A stretch of DNA of 20,141 nt. It comes from a virus. A model generated the notes under the pieces. That model saw nothing but the letters and a program-made list of their open reading frames with translations. It had not been told where the DNA came from and ran no database searches. Within the stretch, counting starts at the first letter, position 1, and each line of letters opens with the position of its first letter. The position numbers were made by a program, and so were the translations under genes. Location of the stretch: IMG/VR virus record IMGVR_UViG_3300031857_001758, positions 1-20,141 of that record; one strand, given 5' to 3'. Below, in pieces: positions 7,834 to 14,698 of this stretch.

Positions 7834-8124
7834 ATGAACTATGCCTTGCTTGAACAATTCATTAAGATGATCATTGAGACAGACGTTAATCCGGCCGCGG
7901 CAGATCAATTGCTGCCGCCGAGCGCGCCTAAGGTTCCTCAAGGCGAAAAAAAGGGTGATAAACGAGATCGAAAGAATCAGAATGACTCTGATCACCAAGA
8001 TGAGTCAGAGCTTGCTGAATTTTCCGGTGTCGGTGCAATAGCGGGTTTCACGGCACCCTTAGGACTCGGCGCCTCAGACATGGGCGTAAAATCAAAACGC
8101 GGTCCTAAAAAGAAGTGGTATTAA
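7834..8124 (+). CDS. Small tagged protein, unknown (96 residues)
   Basis: Not a recognised family. The N-terminus (MNYALLEQFIKMIIETD) is an amphipathic helix related in style to the tags of the products at 6874, 10842 and 17051, and it carries I13-I14-E15. A charged Lys/Asp/Gln-rich, probably disordered middle (about residues 35-62) leads to a small-residue segment, SGVGAIAGFTAPLGLGASDM, and ends in a basic KKKW-type tail. Too few hydrophobic residues are contiguous for a confident membrane helix. The ATG at 7834 follows the TATATT box at the leaderless distance; an upstream in-frame ATG-like start would run through the promoter. It is the first gene of the unit that continues into the SSB, RecA and dUTPase genes, unless the gap at 8125-8223 contains its own promoter. 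Confidence 0.6.
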   Translation: MNYALLEQFIKMIIETDVNPAAADQLLPPSAPKVPQGEKKGDKRDRKNQNDSDHQDESELAEFSGVGAIAGFTAPLGLGASDMGVKSKRGPKKKWY

Positions 8125-8223
8125 ATTTTAAACTTGAACTATCAGCGGAATTGAATTTAAGTTGGGGATACCCACAGGGTGTGGGCAAACCTAACTCAAA
8201 GAGGAAGAGGAATAGGAATCAAT
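8125..8223 (+). other. 99-nt leader of the SSB gene with possible control hairpin
   Basis: This is the longest gene-free stretch of the window. It holds a TTGAAC hexamer (8134-8139), the same -35-like hexamer as before thyX, but only a poor -10 (TTTAAG at 8156-8161). It also holds a short perfect hairpin CCCACA-GGG-TGTGGG (8171-8185) and a purine-rich ribosome-binding region (AGGAAGAGGAATAGGAA, about 8201-8217). The hairpin lies about 39-53 nt upstream of the SSB ATG. T4 gp32 represses its own mRNA through a leader structure, so an analogous autogenous operator is possible. There is no T-run, so it is not a terminator. Confidence 0.3.
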
Positions 8224-9066
8224 ATGGCAGTTGATCTAGAGGCAATTCGTCGCCGCATGGCGGAACTTAGTGGTGTTAAGAAGACTTCCAACGTCCAGCT
8301 GTGGAAGCCGGGGGTAGGAGAATACAAGATTCGTTGTCTTCCCTGGAAGAACTCGGTTGAAGGACAGCCCTTTGTTGAGCGATGGTTCTATTACATCGGT
8401 AATAACGCAGGTATTCTTGCCCCCAAGCAGTTCGGTAAGCCAGATCCGATTGATGATCTGATTCGCAAGCTTTACAGTTCGGGCAAGCCAGATGATCGTA
8501 CGCTTGCAAAGCAGCTTCAGTCTAAGATGCGCGCATATGCGCCAGTCATTGTTCGTGGTCAGGAAGATAAGGGACCGATGGTTTGGTCTTTTGGCAAGAT
8601 CGTTTACCAACGCCTTCTCAGCTTTTTTATCGATGAAGATTACGGCGACATCCTTGACCCCAACGAGGGTTTTGATCTGAAGGTCACGATCACGCAGCCT
8701 CCAGGAAAGCAGTTTCAGGACACGGTCGTCGACTGTAAGGGAAGGCCTACAAAGATCCACGATGATCCTACCATGGTGAAGAAGTGGATGGACTCTGTTC
8801 CCAATATTGATGACATGTATCGACTCAAGTCTCGAGAGGAGATTGAGACGATTCTCAATGCCTGGTTGAATGGTGATGTTGTTCCCAATGTTTCAGACGA
8901 AGGAACAACGAGAGGTAATACGCAGGTCCGTGAATCCTTGGATGACATCATTGATGATGTAAAGTCGGTGGCAAAACCACCAAAGCCGTCAGTTGATGAT
9001 ACTGCGCCTGTGTCAAGGAAGCAGACACTCGACGAGGCCTTTGAAGACCTGATGAACGACGATTGA
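8224..9066 (+). CDS. gp32-like single-stranded DNA-binding protein
   Basis: A 280-residue protein that would coat ssDNA during replication and recombination. Recognisable features are a basic N-terminal helix (LEAIRRRMAELSG), a LWKPGVGEYKIRCLPWK strand matching the start of the gp32 OB-like core, and a W-S-F-G-K-I-V segment matching the FRFGKKIW region. The C-terminal third is strongly acidic, ending LDEAFEDLMNDD, the classic interaction tail of SSBs. Unlike T4 gp32, it has no Cys cluster where the zinc ribbon should be: the region after VERWFYYIGNNAG is APKQFGKPDPI. The start is ATG 8224, with strong purine-rich ribosome-binding sequence; a GTG at 8179 would cut into the leader hairpin. It is followed by RecA after 16 nt. 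The identification as gp32-like is by motif pattern and neighbours. Confidence 0.78.
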   Translation: MAVDLEAIRRRMAELSGVKKTSNVQLWKPGVGEYKIRCLPWKNSVEGQPFVERWFYYIGNNAGILAPKQFGKPDPIDDLIRKLYSSGKPDDRTLAKQLQSKMRAYAPVIVRGQEDKGPMVWSFGKIVYQRLLSFFIDEDYGDILDPNEGFDLKVTITQPPGKQFQDTVVDCKGRPTKIHDDPTMVKKWMDSVPNIDDMYRLKSREEIETILNAWLNGDVVPNVSDEGTTRGNTQVRESLDDIIDDVKSVAKPPKPSVDDTAPVSRKQTLDEAFEDLMNDD

Positions 9067-9082
9067 ACCAAAGGACAAAAAC

Positions 9083-10330
9083 ATGGTAAAGGCAACGAAT
9101 AAGGTTGCTGCTCCTGTCGATGTTCCTGAAAAATCTGCAAGAAAGAAGGTCGGTGATGAGATGGACAATCTCACTGCTGATCTTATCAAGCAGTTAAACA
9201 AGGAATTTGGGCAAAGGGTGGCTTATAACCTAAGTGAAGATGAGGCTCCCACCATCGTCAAGCGATGGATAGACACCGGATCGATACAACTCAATTACGC
9301 CATCAAAAATGCGCTTGGCGGTGGTTATCCCGAAGGCAGAATCATCGAGATTTCAGGTCTTCCGTCTTCAGGAAAGTCGCACCTTGCGTATCATGCAGCA
9401 GCTGTGACACAATCGCAAGGCGGTCTGGTCGTCTACGTTGATACCGAAAATGCCACACCTCTAGAAAAACTGCGTCACATGGGAATTGACGTGGCAAAGA
9501 GGTTTGTGTACTGCGATACACACTGCACTGAGGAGGTGTTTTCCATCATTGAAAGCACCATCACTAAGGCAAAGCAGCTCGTGGACAAGAACGTTCCTAT
9601 CCTGGTGATATGGGACTCCGTGGCAGCCACGTCTCCAAAGGCAGAACTAGACGGCGACTACGATCAGAACACCGTCGGCCTACAGGCTCGAGTGTTAAGT
9701 AAGGGATTCCGCAAGATCACGGGTGTAATCGGTCAAAACAACGTAACGTTGATCTGCATCAATCAGTTACGTGAAGCGATCGGCGTGATGCACGGCGATC
9801 CTCTTGTCAGCCCAGGAGGAAAGTCTCTTCCGTTTCACGCTTCCGTGAGAATTCGTCTCGGTAGCGGAAATCCGATCAAGGATAAGGCGGGAAACATCAT
9901 AGGTATTCACACGACAGTTTCTCTCAAAAAGAACAAAGTCGCCCCACCATTCCGAAAGTGCGAGTTTGACATCCACTTTGGAAAGGGCATTGTGGAATAC
10001 GAGTACATCTTTGATGAATGTAGAGCTTGGTGTGATAAGAACAAGGCAACCATGTCATGGATCGATGACAAGAAGGTCACTCGTGAAGTAGAGGTATCTA
10101 TCTCTGGAACCGGAGCATGGAAGGATCTCACTGTCAGCGATGCGTCAACTGGTGAAGTTATTTTGGAGAAGAAATTCTACAAGAGTGAGTTTGGAGAACT
10201 GATGAAGAGTCCGGCTCACAAACCATTCATCGACAAGATCGTTGACTGCGCCCTGACAATCAACGGAGGTAGTGTCACTGAACTCGAAGCAGAACTTGAT
10301 GAACATGAAGAGGAATCATCCGATGATTGA
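9083..10330 (+). CDS. recA: RecA-family recombinase
   Basis: A 415-residue ATP-dependent strand-exchange protein. It has Walker A GLPSSGKSH (residues 92-100, G97-K98-S99), Walker B LVIWDS (D178), and the DNA-binding loop region with a NQLREAIGVMHGDPLVSPGG segment. GGKSLPFHASVRIRL is a hallmark of bacterial-type RecA more than of short T4 UvsX. The C-terminus ends in an acidic tail (ELDEHEEESSDD) as in cellular RecA, where it restrains filament formation. A longer N-terminal extension (about 60 residues before the RecA core) is polar. The start ATG has AAAGGAC 6 nt upstream. The stop overlaps the dut start by 8 nt, so the two are coupled. Its role is recombination-dependent replication or repair with the upstream SSB. 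Confidence 0.93.
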   Translation: MVKATNKVAAPVDVPEKSARKKVGDEMDNLTADLIKQLNKEFGQRVAYNLSEDEAPTIVKRWIDTGSIQLNYAIKNALGGGYPEGRIIEISGLPSSGKSHLAYHAAAVTQSQGGLVVYVDTENATPLEKLRHMGIDVAKRFVYCDTHCTEEVFSIIESTITKAKQLVDKNVPILVIWDSVAATSPKAELDGDYDQNTVGLQARVLSKGFRKITGVIGQNNVTLICINQLREAIGVMHGDPLVSPGGKSLPFHASVRIRLGSGNPIKDKAGNIIGIHTTVSLKKNKVAPPFRKCEFDIHFGKGIVEYEYIFDECRAWCDKNKATMSWIDDKKVTREVEVSISGTGAWKDLTVSDASTGEVILEKKFYKSEFGELMKSPAHKPFIDKIVDCALTINGGSVTELEAELDEHEEESSDD

Positions 10331-10778
10331 CGTAGACGACTACAAGGATAACGTTATTACAGTCAAGTACGCAGGAGAAACGCAGCCAAGCTACCAGTCT
10401 CACGGTGCCGCGGGCTGCGATGTCACTGCCTCTGAAAATACGTGGATCCCAAAGGGAGGTTGGGCGCCGGTGCCGACAGGACTTTCGATGGAAATTCCCA
10501 AAGGTTATGAATGTCAAGTCAGATCAAGATCTGGTCTGGCAGCCAAGGAAGGCATTTTTGTTTTAAATGGTGTCGGTACGATTGACAGCGACTACAGGGG
10601 AGAAGTGAAGGTCATTCTTGCAAACATGGGAAAAAACGATTTTCTCGTAGAAAAGGGAATGAGGGTGGCACAGCTTGTGTTCTCGAAGATTCCCAGCGTC
10701 ATCTTTGTCAAGGTGTCTGCGGCAGATCTTGCCAACACGAAACGTTCCGCTAGCGGATTTGGGTCAACCGGAAAGTGA
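10323..10778 (+). CDS. dut: dUTP diphosphatase (trimeric dUTPase)
   Basis: A 151-residue enzyme that hydrolyses dUTP to dUMP and PPi, keeping uracil out of DNA and feeding thymidylate synthesis. All five conserved motifs of homotrimeric dUTPases are present: AAGCDVTA (29-36), RSRSGLAAKEG (67-77), NGVGTIDSDYRG (82-93), RVAQLVF (114-120) and the P-loop-like RSASGFGSTG (141-150). The start is ATG 10323, within the recA end (8-nt overlap), with GAGGAA upstream as ribosome-binding site; earlier in-frame starts lie inside recA. A strong terminator begins 4 nt after the stop, so this ends the unit. The dUMP made is the substrate of ThyX encoded at 17346. Confidence 0.96.
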   Translation: MIDVDDYKDNVITVKYAGETQPSYQSHGAAGCDVTASENTWIPKGGWAPVPTGLSMEIPKGYECQVRSRSGLAAKEGIFVLNGVGTIDSDYRGEVKVILANMGKNDFLVEKGMRVAQLVFSKIPSVIFVKVSAADLANTKRSASGFGSTGK

Positions 10779-10781
10779 CTG

Positions 10782-10808
10782 ATTGCCCCGTCAGTAGGGG
10801 CAATTTTT
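10782..10808 (+). terminator. Rho-independent terminator after dut
   Basis: A perfect 8-bp stem ATTGCCCC (10782-10789) / GGGGCAAT (10797-10804) with a 7-nt loop, running into TTTTT. It closes the SSB-recA-dut unit. Confidence 0.88.
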
Positions 10809-10827
10809 AAAAAATGCACGATTTGTG

Positions 10828-10841
10828 TATATGTATTGCAT
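10828..10841 (+). promoter_or_regulatory. Putative promoter, TATATGTA box ahead of a small tagged gene
   Basis: TATATG (10828) or TATGTA (10830-10835) lies 14 or 12 nt before the ATG at 10842; the second choice puts +1 on the ATG. It comes right after the dut terminator. The 9-mer ATTGCATAT (10835-10843) recurs in the thyX promoter (17323-17331), and ATATG/CATAT forms an inverted repeat (10829-10843). No ribosome-binding site is present. Confidence 0.42.
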
Positions 10842-11180
10842 ATGAAGATCACACTTTCACAGTTAAAACAGGCCATTATTGAAGAATACAGGGCGGCGAC
10901 AGGGCGTGGGTCTCCTGTAAGAGAATCAAAAATCGATAGAATGAAATTATTTAAGATAATCGTTGCATACGACAATGATCCCACAAGGATGGTTCCTCAC
11001 AAATTGCTTTCTTCTGCTGGTCTTGCAGTGGACACAAAGCTTTCCTATCACGTGGTGTACGGTCAGATCGTTGGTCAAAAAGAAGGAGTCGATGTAGAGT
11101 ACTGGCTTGACGAAGAGGGTCGATGGGAGGAAATCGACGACGTTGAAAGACATCACCCTGTGAGTGTTCACAGGCCCTAA
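10842..11180 (+). CDS. Small tagged protein, unknown (112 residues)
   Basis: No family recognised. The N-terminal MKITLSQLKQAIIEEYR matches in spacing the tags at 6874 (minus strand) and 17051, with I12-I13-E14. After a polar joint (about residues 18-32) comes a compact alpha/beta-looking part: KLFKIIVAYDNDP, HKLLSSAGL, KLSYHVVYGQIVG and the strand VDVEYWLDEEGRWEEI. The body therefore looks folded, unlike the Gly-rich minus-strand relative. The chosen start is ATG 10842, directly at the predicted transcription start; the TTG 6 nt upstream is in frame but sits in the promoter box. Terminators on both sides make it a monocistronic unit, suggesting independent dosage or timing. Confidence 0.62.
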   Translation: MKITLSQLKQAIIEEYRAATGRGSPVRESKIDRMKLFKIIVAYDNDPTRMVPHKLLSSAGLAVDTKLSYHVVYGQIVGQKEGVDVEYWLDEEGRWEEIDDVERHHPVSVHRP

Positions 11181-11188
11181 TGATGTTC

Positions 11189-11222
11189 AACCCACTGAAT
11201 ACCACAGTGGGTTTTGTTTTTT
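11189..11222 (+). terminator. Rho-independent terminator after the 112-residue gene
   Basis: A perfect 9-bp stem AACCCACTG (11189-11197) / CAGTGGGTT (11205-11213), 7-nt loop, followed by TTGTTTTTT. Confidence 0.88.
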
Positions 11223-11259
11223 CCCTGCGTGTGCATCGTGGTGTACTTGAGCGACCATT

Positions 11260-11270
11260 TATGTTATGGT
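11260..11270 (+). promoter_or_regulatory. Putative -10 region ahead of the 5' nuclease gene
   Basis: TATGTTATGGT contains TATGGT (11265-11270), 13 nt before the preferred ATG at 11278, in the gap after a terminator. A TTGAGC at 11247-11252 does not have -35 spacing to it. This is the weakest member of the promoter series. Confidence 0.3.
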
Positions 11271-11277
11271 CTGCTAC

Positions 11278-12252
11278 ATGTCAATCAACGAAAGACCGAT
11301 TCTCATCGTAGATGCGATGAACCTCTTTGTACGTTCGTACAGCGCATATCCGACGATGTCGTCTCACGGTTACCAGATGGGAGGTTGCATCGGTTTTTTA
11401 AAAACGTTTCGCAGACTTGTCTACGAAATAGGTCCTCGAGCAATATATGTTGCTTGGGAAGGTGGGGGTTCACAGAAACGCAGGGCCCTATATTCAGAAT
11501 ACAAGATGAATAGAAAGCCCGAGAAACTGAATCGTTTCTATGAAGACGACATTCCCGACTCAGACGAAAACAAAAAACACCAAATCATAGCGCTTTTGGG
11601 CATGTTGAAAGGAGTTCCTGCATGTCAACTTTATGTCTCCGATTGCGAAGGCGATGACGTCATCGCATACCTCTCTCGCAGGAGATTCAAGGACAGACTC
11701 AAGATAATTGTGTCATCAGACAAGGACATGTATCAACTTTTAGACGACACAACGAAGATCTATAATCTTCACAAAAAGACGTATGTTACCACAGAGGATG
11801 TAGTAAATGAATTTCGAGTGCAGCCTAAAAATTTTGCACTTGCAAAGGCATTGTGCGGTGATCCCTCTGATAACATCCCAGGCGTCAAAGGACTGGGGTT
11901 TAAGACAGTTGCAAAAATTCTGCCGTTTCTTTCCCTTGAGAATGACATCCTTCTTCAGGATGTATTTGACTACTGCGGTTCACACTCAGATGAATCTGTT
12001 TCCTACAGGAGGATTCTAGAATCCAAGGATGAAATAAGGAGAAACTGGAAACTTGTTCACCTTGACGGAGGCATGTTGTCACCTCATCAGGCCTCCAAGA
12101 TAGATTCGTTAATTGATACATATGTCCCCCGGGCGGATAGGATGGGTCTTGTCAAGAACCTGATCAAAGAGGGTGTCAATGATTTCGACGTGGCGGAATT
12201 CTTGATGACCTTCAATTGCATCGAAAACATCGAAAACACGAGGAATGAATGA
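11278..12252 (+). CDS. 5'-3' exonuclease / RNase H (FEN-like)
   Basis: A 324-residue structure-specific nuclease expected to remove RNA primers and 5' flaps during lagging-strand synthesis, like T4 RNase H. Metal-site segments of the FEN/PIN fold are in order: LIVDAMN (D12), SDCEGDDVIA (E124, D126, D127), SSDKDMYQL (D148, D150), then the helix-3-turn-helix DNA-binding segment LCGDPSDNIPGVKGLGFKTV (D195, D198). Length matches T4 RNase H (about 305). ATG 11278 is preferred over the in-frame ATG 11266 because homologous proteins start close to the first D-containing strand and 11266 would lie in the promoter box. No ribosome-binding site is visible. Its stop overlaps the helicase start (ATGA), so the two are coupled. 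It is probably the polymerase's missing nuclease partner, as the polymerase has no such domain. Confidence 0.9.
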   Translation: MSINERPILIVDAMNLFVRSYSAYPTMSSHGYQMGGCIGFLKTFRRLVYEIGPRAIYVAWEGGGSQKRRALYSEYKMNRKPEKLNRFYEDDIPDSDENKKHQIIALLGMLKGVPACQLYVSDCEGDDVIAYLSRRRFKDRLKIIVSSDKDMYQLLDDTTKIYNLHKKTYVTTEDVVNEFRVQPKNFALAKALCGDPSDNIPGVKGLGFKTVAKILPFLSLENDILLQDVFDYCGSHSDESVSYRRILESKDEIRRNWKLVHLDGGMLSPHQASKIDSLIDTYVPRADRMGLVKNLIKEGVNDFDVAEFLMTFNCIENIENTRNE

Positions 12253-13670
12253 TCGAGGATAAAGTTGTCACAAAAGTGTCTTTTGGCACTTATGGAAAGT
12301 CATTTCAAGAAAAAGTTGTTCAGGCATTTCTTGTGGACAAGCACTATGCCGAGCAAATGCTTGAAGTGTTCGAAGTGGGTTACTTTGAACCGAAGTATCT
12401 GCAATATTTGGCAGATCGGTATTTCTCTTATGCTAAAAAGTATAAGGTTTTCCCGACTCTCCAGCTTCTTCTCACCATCATTCGTGATGAACTGAAGACT
12501 GGAACCGACACGATCATCAGAGACCAGATTGTGGATTATCTCCAGCGAATGCGAGCGAATCCAGACCCTGGCGATCTCCAGTATGTCCGTGAAAAGTCTC
12601 TTGACTTTTGCAAAAAGCAGGCCCTTAAGAAGGCCCTCGAGGAGGCAGTCGAGCAGATTCAGGCTGAAAAGTATGAGTCTATCGTGGATGGCATCAAGAA
12701 GGCTGTCATGGTTGGAACAGCTCCCCAACTCGGTCACGACTTTTTTGCAGATTATGAGAGCAGGTTCACTCGGCTTCAGCGAAACGCAGTTCCTACAGGT
12801 CTCGGCGAGCTAGACAAGAAAGACATCTTCAACGGTGGCCTCGGGGCAGGTGAAATCGGTGTCGTCGTCGCCCCGACCGGTGTCGGAAAGTCTCACTTCT
12901 TGATCAACCTGGGCGCCTACGCTCTTACGCAGGGCATTGACGTGCTTCATTATACTTTTGAGTTGTCTGAATCTGCGATCGGTCTTCGTTACGATTCGAA
13001 TCTTTGTGATATGGATTCGAACACTGTCATCGACAACAAAGACCAGGTGCTCGAGAAATACAAGGACATGAAGCTGGGAAGACTTATCATCAAAGAGTTT
13101 CCGACTAATACTGCGTCCATCTACACGCTCAGAAGCCATATCGAACGCCTTGACGTGAAGGGGTTTAGACCAGGCGTTATCATCATCGATTATGCCGACA
13201 TCATGCGGTCTACGCGACAGTATGATTCTCTTCGGCACGAGTTGAAGTTGATCTATGAAGAGCTTCGTGGTCTTGCGGGTGAAAGAGGTATTCCGATCTG
13301 GACGGCTTCCCAGTCCAACAAGGAAGGTTCGCAGAGTGACATCGTGGATCTCAGCAACATGAGTGAAGCGTACGGAAAGGCACAGGTCGCAGACATTGTA
13401 GTTGGTATTTCTCGTAAGTCACATGAAAAGTCCACAGGTTTTGGTAGGTTGTATGTTGCAAAGAATCGAGCCGGCCGTGACGGTCTCGTTTTTCCGCTAA
13501 AGATTGACACTGCTCGTAGTAGGTTCGAAATCATCGGGGGTGCTGGGTCTTTGGATGCGACTGCAAAGGAAGACGAAGATGAAGTCAAAAAGGCCTTAAG
13601 GCTCAAATGGAAGGAACTACGCGATGATCCTGAATTCTCTAAGCGCATGTCAAAAGTAAGTGAAGTCTAA
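12249..13670 (+). CDS. DnaB-family replicative helicase (T4 gp41-like)
   Basis: A 473-residue ring helicase that would unwind DNA at the fork using ATP. The first 180 residues are an all-helical N-terminal domain. The RecA-like ATPase core follows: [20 protein letters not shown] entry, Walker [10 protein letters not shown] (208-216, K214), HYTFELSE, Walker [11 protein letters not shown] (D314), the sensor [10 protein letters not shown], and the Arg-containing [11 protein letters not shown] near the end of the core. The C-terminus is charged and helical. The ATG overlaps the exonuclease stop by 4 nt. No primase domain is fused, and no separate primase gene is in the window. It probably moves with the SSB, exonuclease and polymerase at the fork. 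Confidence 0.92.
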   Translation: MIEDKVVTKVSFGTYGKSFQEKVVQAFLVDKHYAEQMLEVFEVGYFEPKYLQYLADRYFSYAKKYKVFPTLQLLLTIIRDELKTGTDTIIRDQIVDYLQRMRANPDPGDLQYVREKSLDFCKKQALKKALEEAVEQIQAEKYESIVDGIKKAVMVGTAPQLGHDFFADYESRFTRLQRNAVPTGLGELDKKDIFNGGLGAGEIGVVVAPTGVGKSHFLINLGAYALTQGIDVLHYTFELSESAIGLRYDSNLCDMDSNTVIDNKDQVLEKYKDMKLGRLIIKEFPTNTASIYTLRSHIERLDVKGFRPGVIIIDYADIMRSTRQYDSLRHELKLIYEELRGLAGERGIPIWTASQSNKEGSQSDIVDLSNMSEAYGKAQVADIVVGISRKSHEKSTGFGRLYVAKNRAGRDGLVFPLKIDTARSRFEIIGGAGSLDATAKEDEDEVKKALRLKWKELRDDPEFSKRMSKVSEV

Positions 13671-13720
13671 AATCTGCCTGTCATATAGGGAGCAAGAAGA
13701 TAGTTATGCGTGTCTCATTT

Positions 13721-13724
13721 GGAG
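13721..13724 (+). promoter_or_regulatory. Ribosome-binding site deciding the nrdB start
   Basis: GGAG stands 5 nt before the ATG at 13730, ideal spacing. The earlier in-frame ATG at 13706 has GGGAG (13688-13692) but about 13 nt away. NrdB proteins usually begin close to the EEPIL motif, which also favours 13730. Confidence 0.55.
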
Positions 13725-13729
13725 AAATT

Positions 13730-14698
13730 ATGGAAGAACCGATTCTTCAGCACAACCCAGACAGGTTTGTCATTTATCCTATCGTACACGATGATCTCTG
13801 GAAAGAGTTCAAACGACAAGAGGCGTCCTTTTGGACCGCGGAAGAGATAGATCTTGCCGAGGACAGAAATGACTGGCTCAAGTTGAAGGACAACGAACGT
13901 CACTTCATCAAGCATGTGCTCGCGTTCTTTGCTGCATCCGATGGTATCGTAAATGAAAATCTGTGTTACCGCTTTGCCAGTGAGGTCCAGTACCCAGAGG
14001 CACGAGCCGCGTACACCTTTCAGGCTGCTATGGAGACAATTCACAGCGAAACTTACTCGCTGTTGATTGACACCTACATAAATGACTCTACGGAAAAGCT
14101 TCGGTTGCTCCGTGCCATAGAGACCATTCCTGCCGTGAAGAAGAAGGCAGAATGGGCTTTAAAGTGGATGAATGCCGACGCGCCATTCGTGAATAGGCTT
14201 CTGGCCTTCGCATGTGTCGAGGGTATATTCTTCAGCGGCTCATTTTGCGCGATATTCTGGTTGAAGCACAGGGGGCTTGGGATGAAAGGTTTGACCTTTT
14301 CCAATGAGCTCATCAGTAGGGACGAGGCCGCTCACACTGATTTTGCGATTAAGCTTTTTAGAAATCACATCAAGAACAAACCTTCGGTGGAAACTATCCA
14401 GCAGATCATCTCGGATGCCGTCGCAGTCGAGAAAGAATTTGTGTGCGAAGCTTTGCCCGTAAGTCTGATCGGAATGAACTCCGACGCAATGTCCAATTAT
14501 ATTGAGTTTGTTGCAGACAGATTGTTGACTGACCTGGGTTGTCCTAAATTATATAATGTAAAGAATCCATTTCCTTGGATGGAGATGTTAGGTCTTGAAG
14601 GGAAGACAAACTTCTTTGAGAGACGAGTTAGTGAATACGCCAAGGCAGGCGTAAAGAACGGTGCAACCCAGACCTTAACTTGGGAAGGAGATTTTTGA
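13730..14698 (+). CDS. nrdB: Class I ribonucleotide reductase, beta subunit (NrdB/R2)
   Basis: A 322-residue ferritin-like subunit that makes and stores the tyrosyl radical used by NrdA. All ligands are present: D41 in EEIDLAED, E102 and H105 in [11 protein letters not shown]164 in [10 protein letters not shown], and E199 and H202 in SRDEAAH. The radical Tyr is Y109, four residues after the ligand His. The sequence around it ([17 protein letters not shown]) and [11 protein letters not shown] closely resembles the eukaryotic/poxviral R2 group rather than E. coli NrdB. The C-terminal tail ends TLTWEGDF, an acidic-aromatic end of the kind that docks on NrdA. Start 13730 is preferred (GGAG 5 nt upstream); 13706 would add 8 residues. 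TGATG joins it to nrdA. The set looks fully active. Confidence 0.95.
   Translation: MEEPILQHNPDRFVIYPIVHDDLWKEFKRQEASFWTAEEIDLAEDRNDWLKLKDNERHFIKHVLAFFAASDGIVNENLCYRFASEVQYPEARAAYTFQAAMETIHSETYSLLIDTYINDSTEKLRLLRAIETIPAVKKKAEWALKWMNADAPFVNRLLAFACVEGIFFSGSFCAIFWLKHRGLGMKGLTFSNELISRDEAAHTDFAIKLFRNHIKNKPSVETIQQIISDAVAVEKEFVCEALPVSLIGMNSDAMSNYIEFVADRLLTDLGCPKLYNVKNPFPWMEMLGLEGKTNFFERRVSEYAKAGVKNGATQTLTWEGDF

Noticed and set aside
8236-8760. 174-codon open frame antisense to the SSB gene
   Set aside because: It lies fully within a well-supported gene and has no promoter or ribosome-binding site; the reading frame is a by-product of codon bias.
11214-11513. 99-codon open frame starting before the 5' nuclease gene
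   Set aside because: It overlaps the nuclease coding region in another frame and starts within the terminator's T-run region; no ribosome-binding site or family features.
13683-13694. TCATATAGGGAG before nrdB resembles the start region of a T7 RNA polymerase promoter
   Set aside because: Only the ATATAGGGAG part matches. The upstream recognition part is absent, no single-subunit RNA polymerase gene is in view, and the GGGAG serves as well as a distant ribosome-binding sequence.
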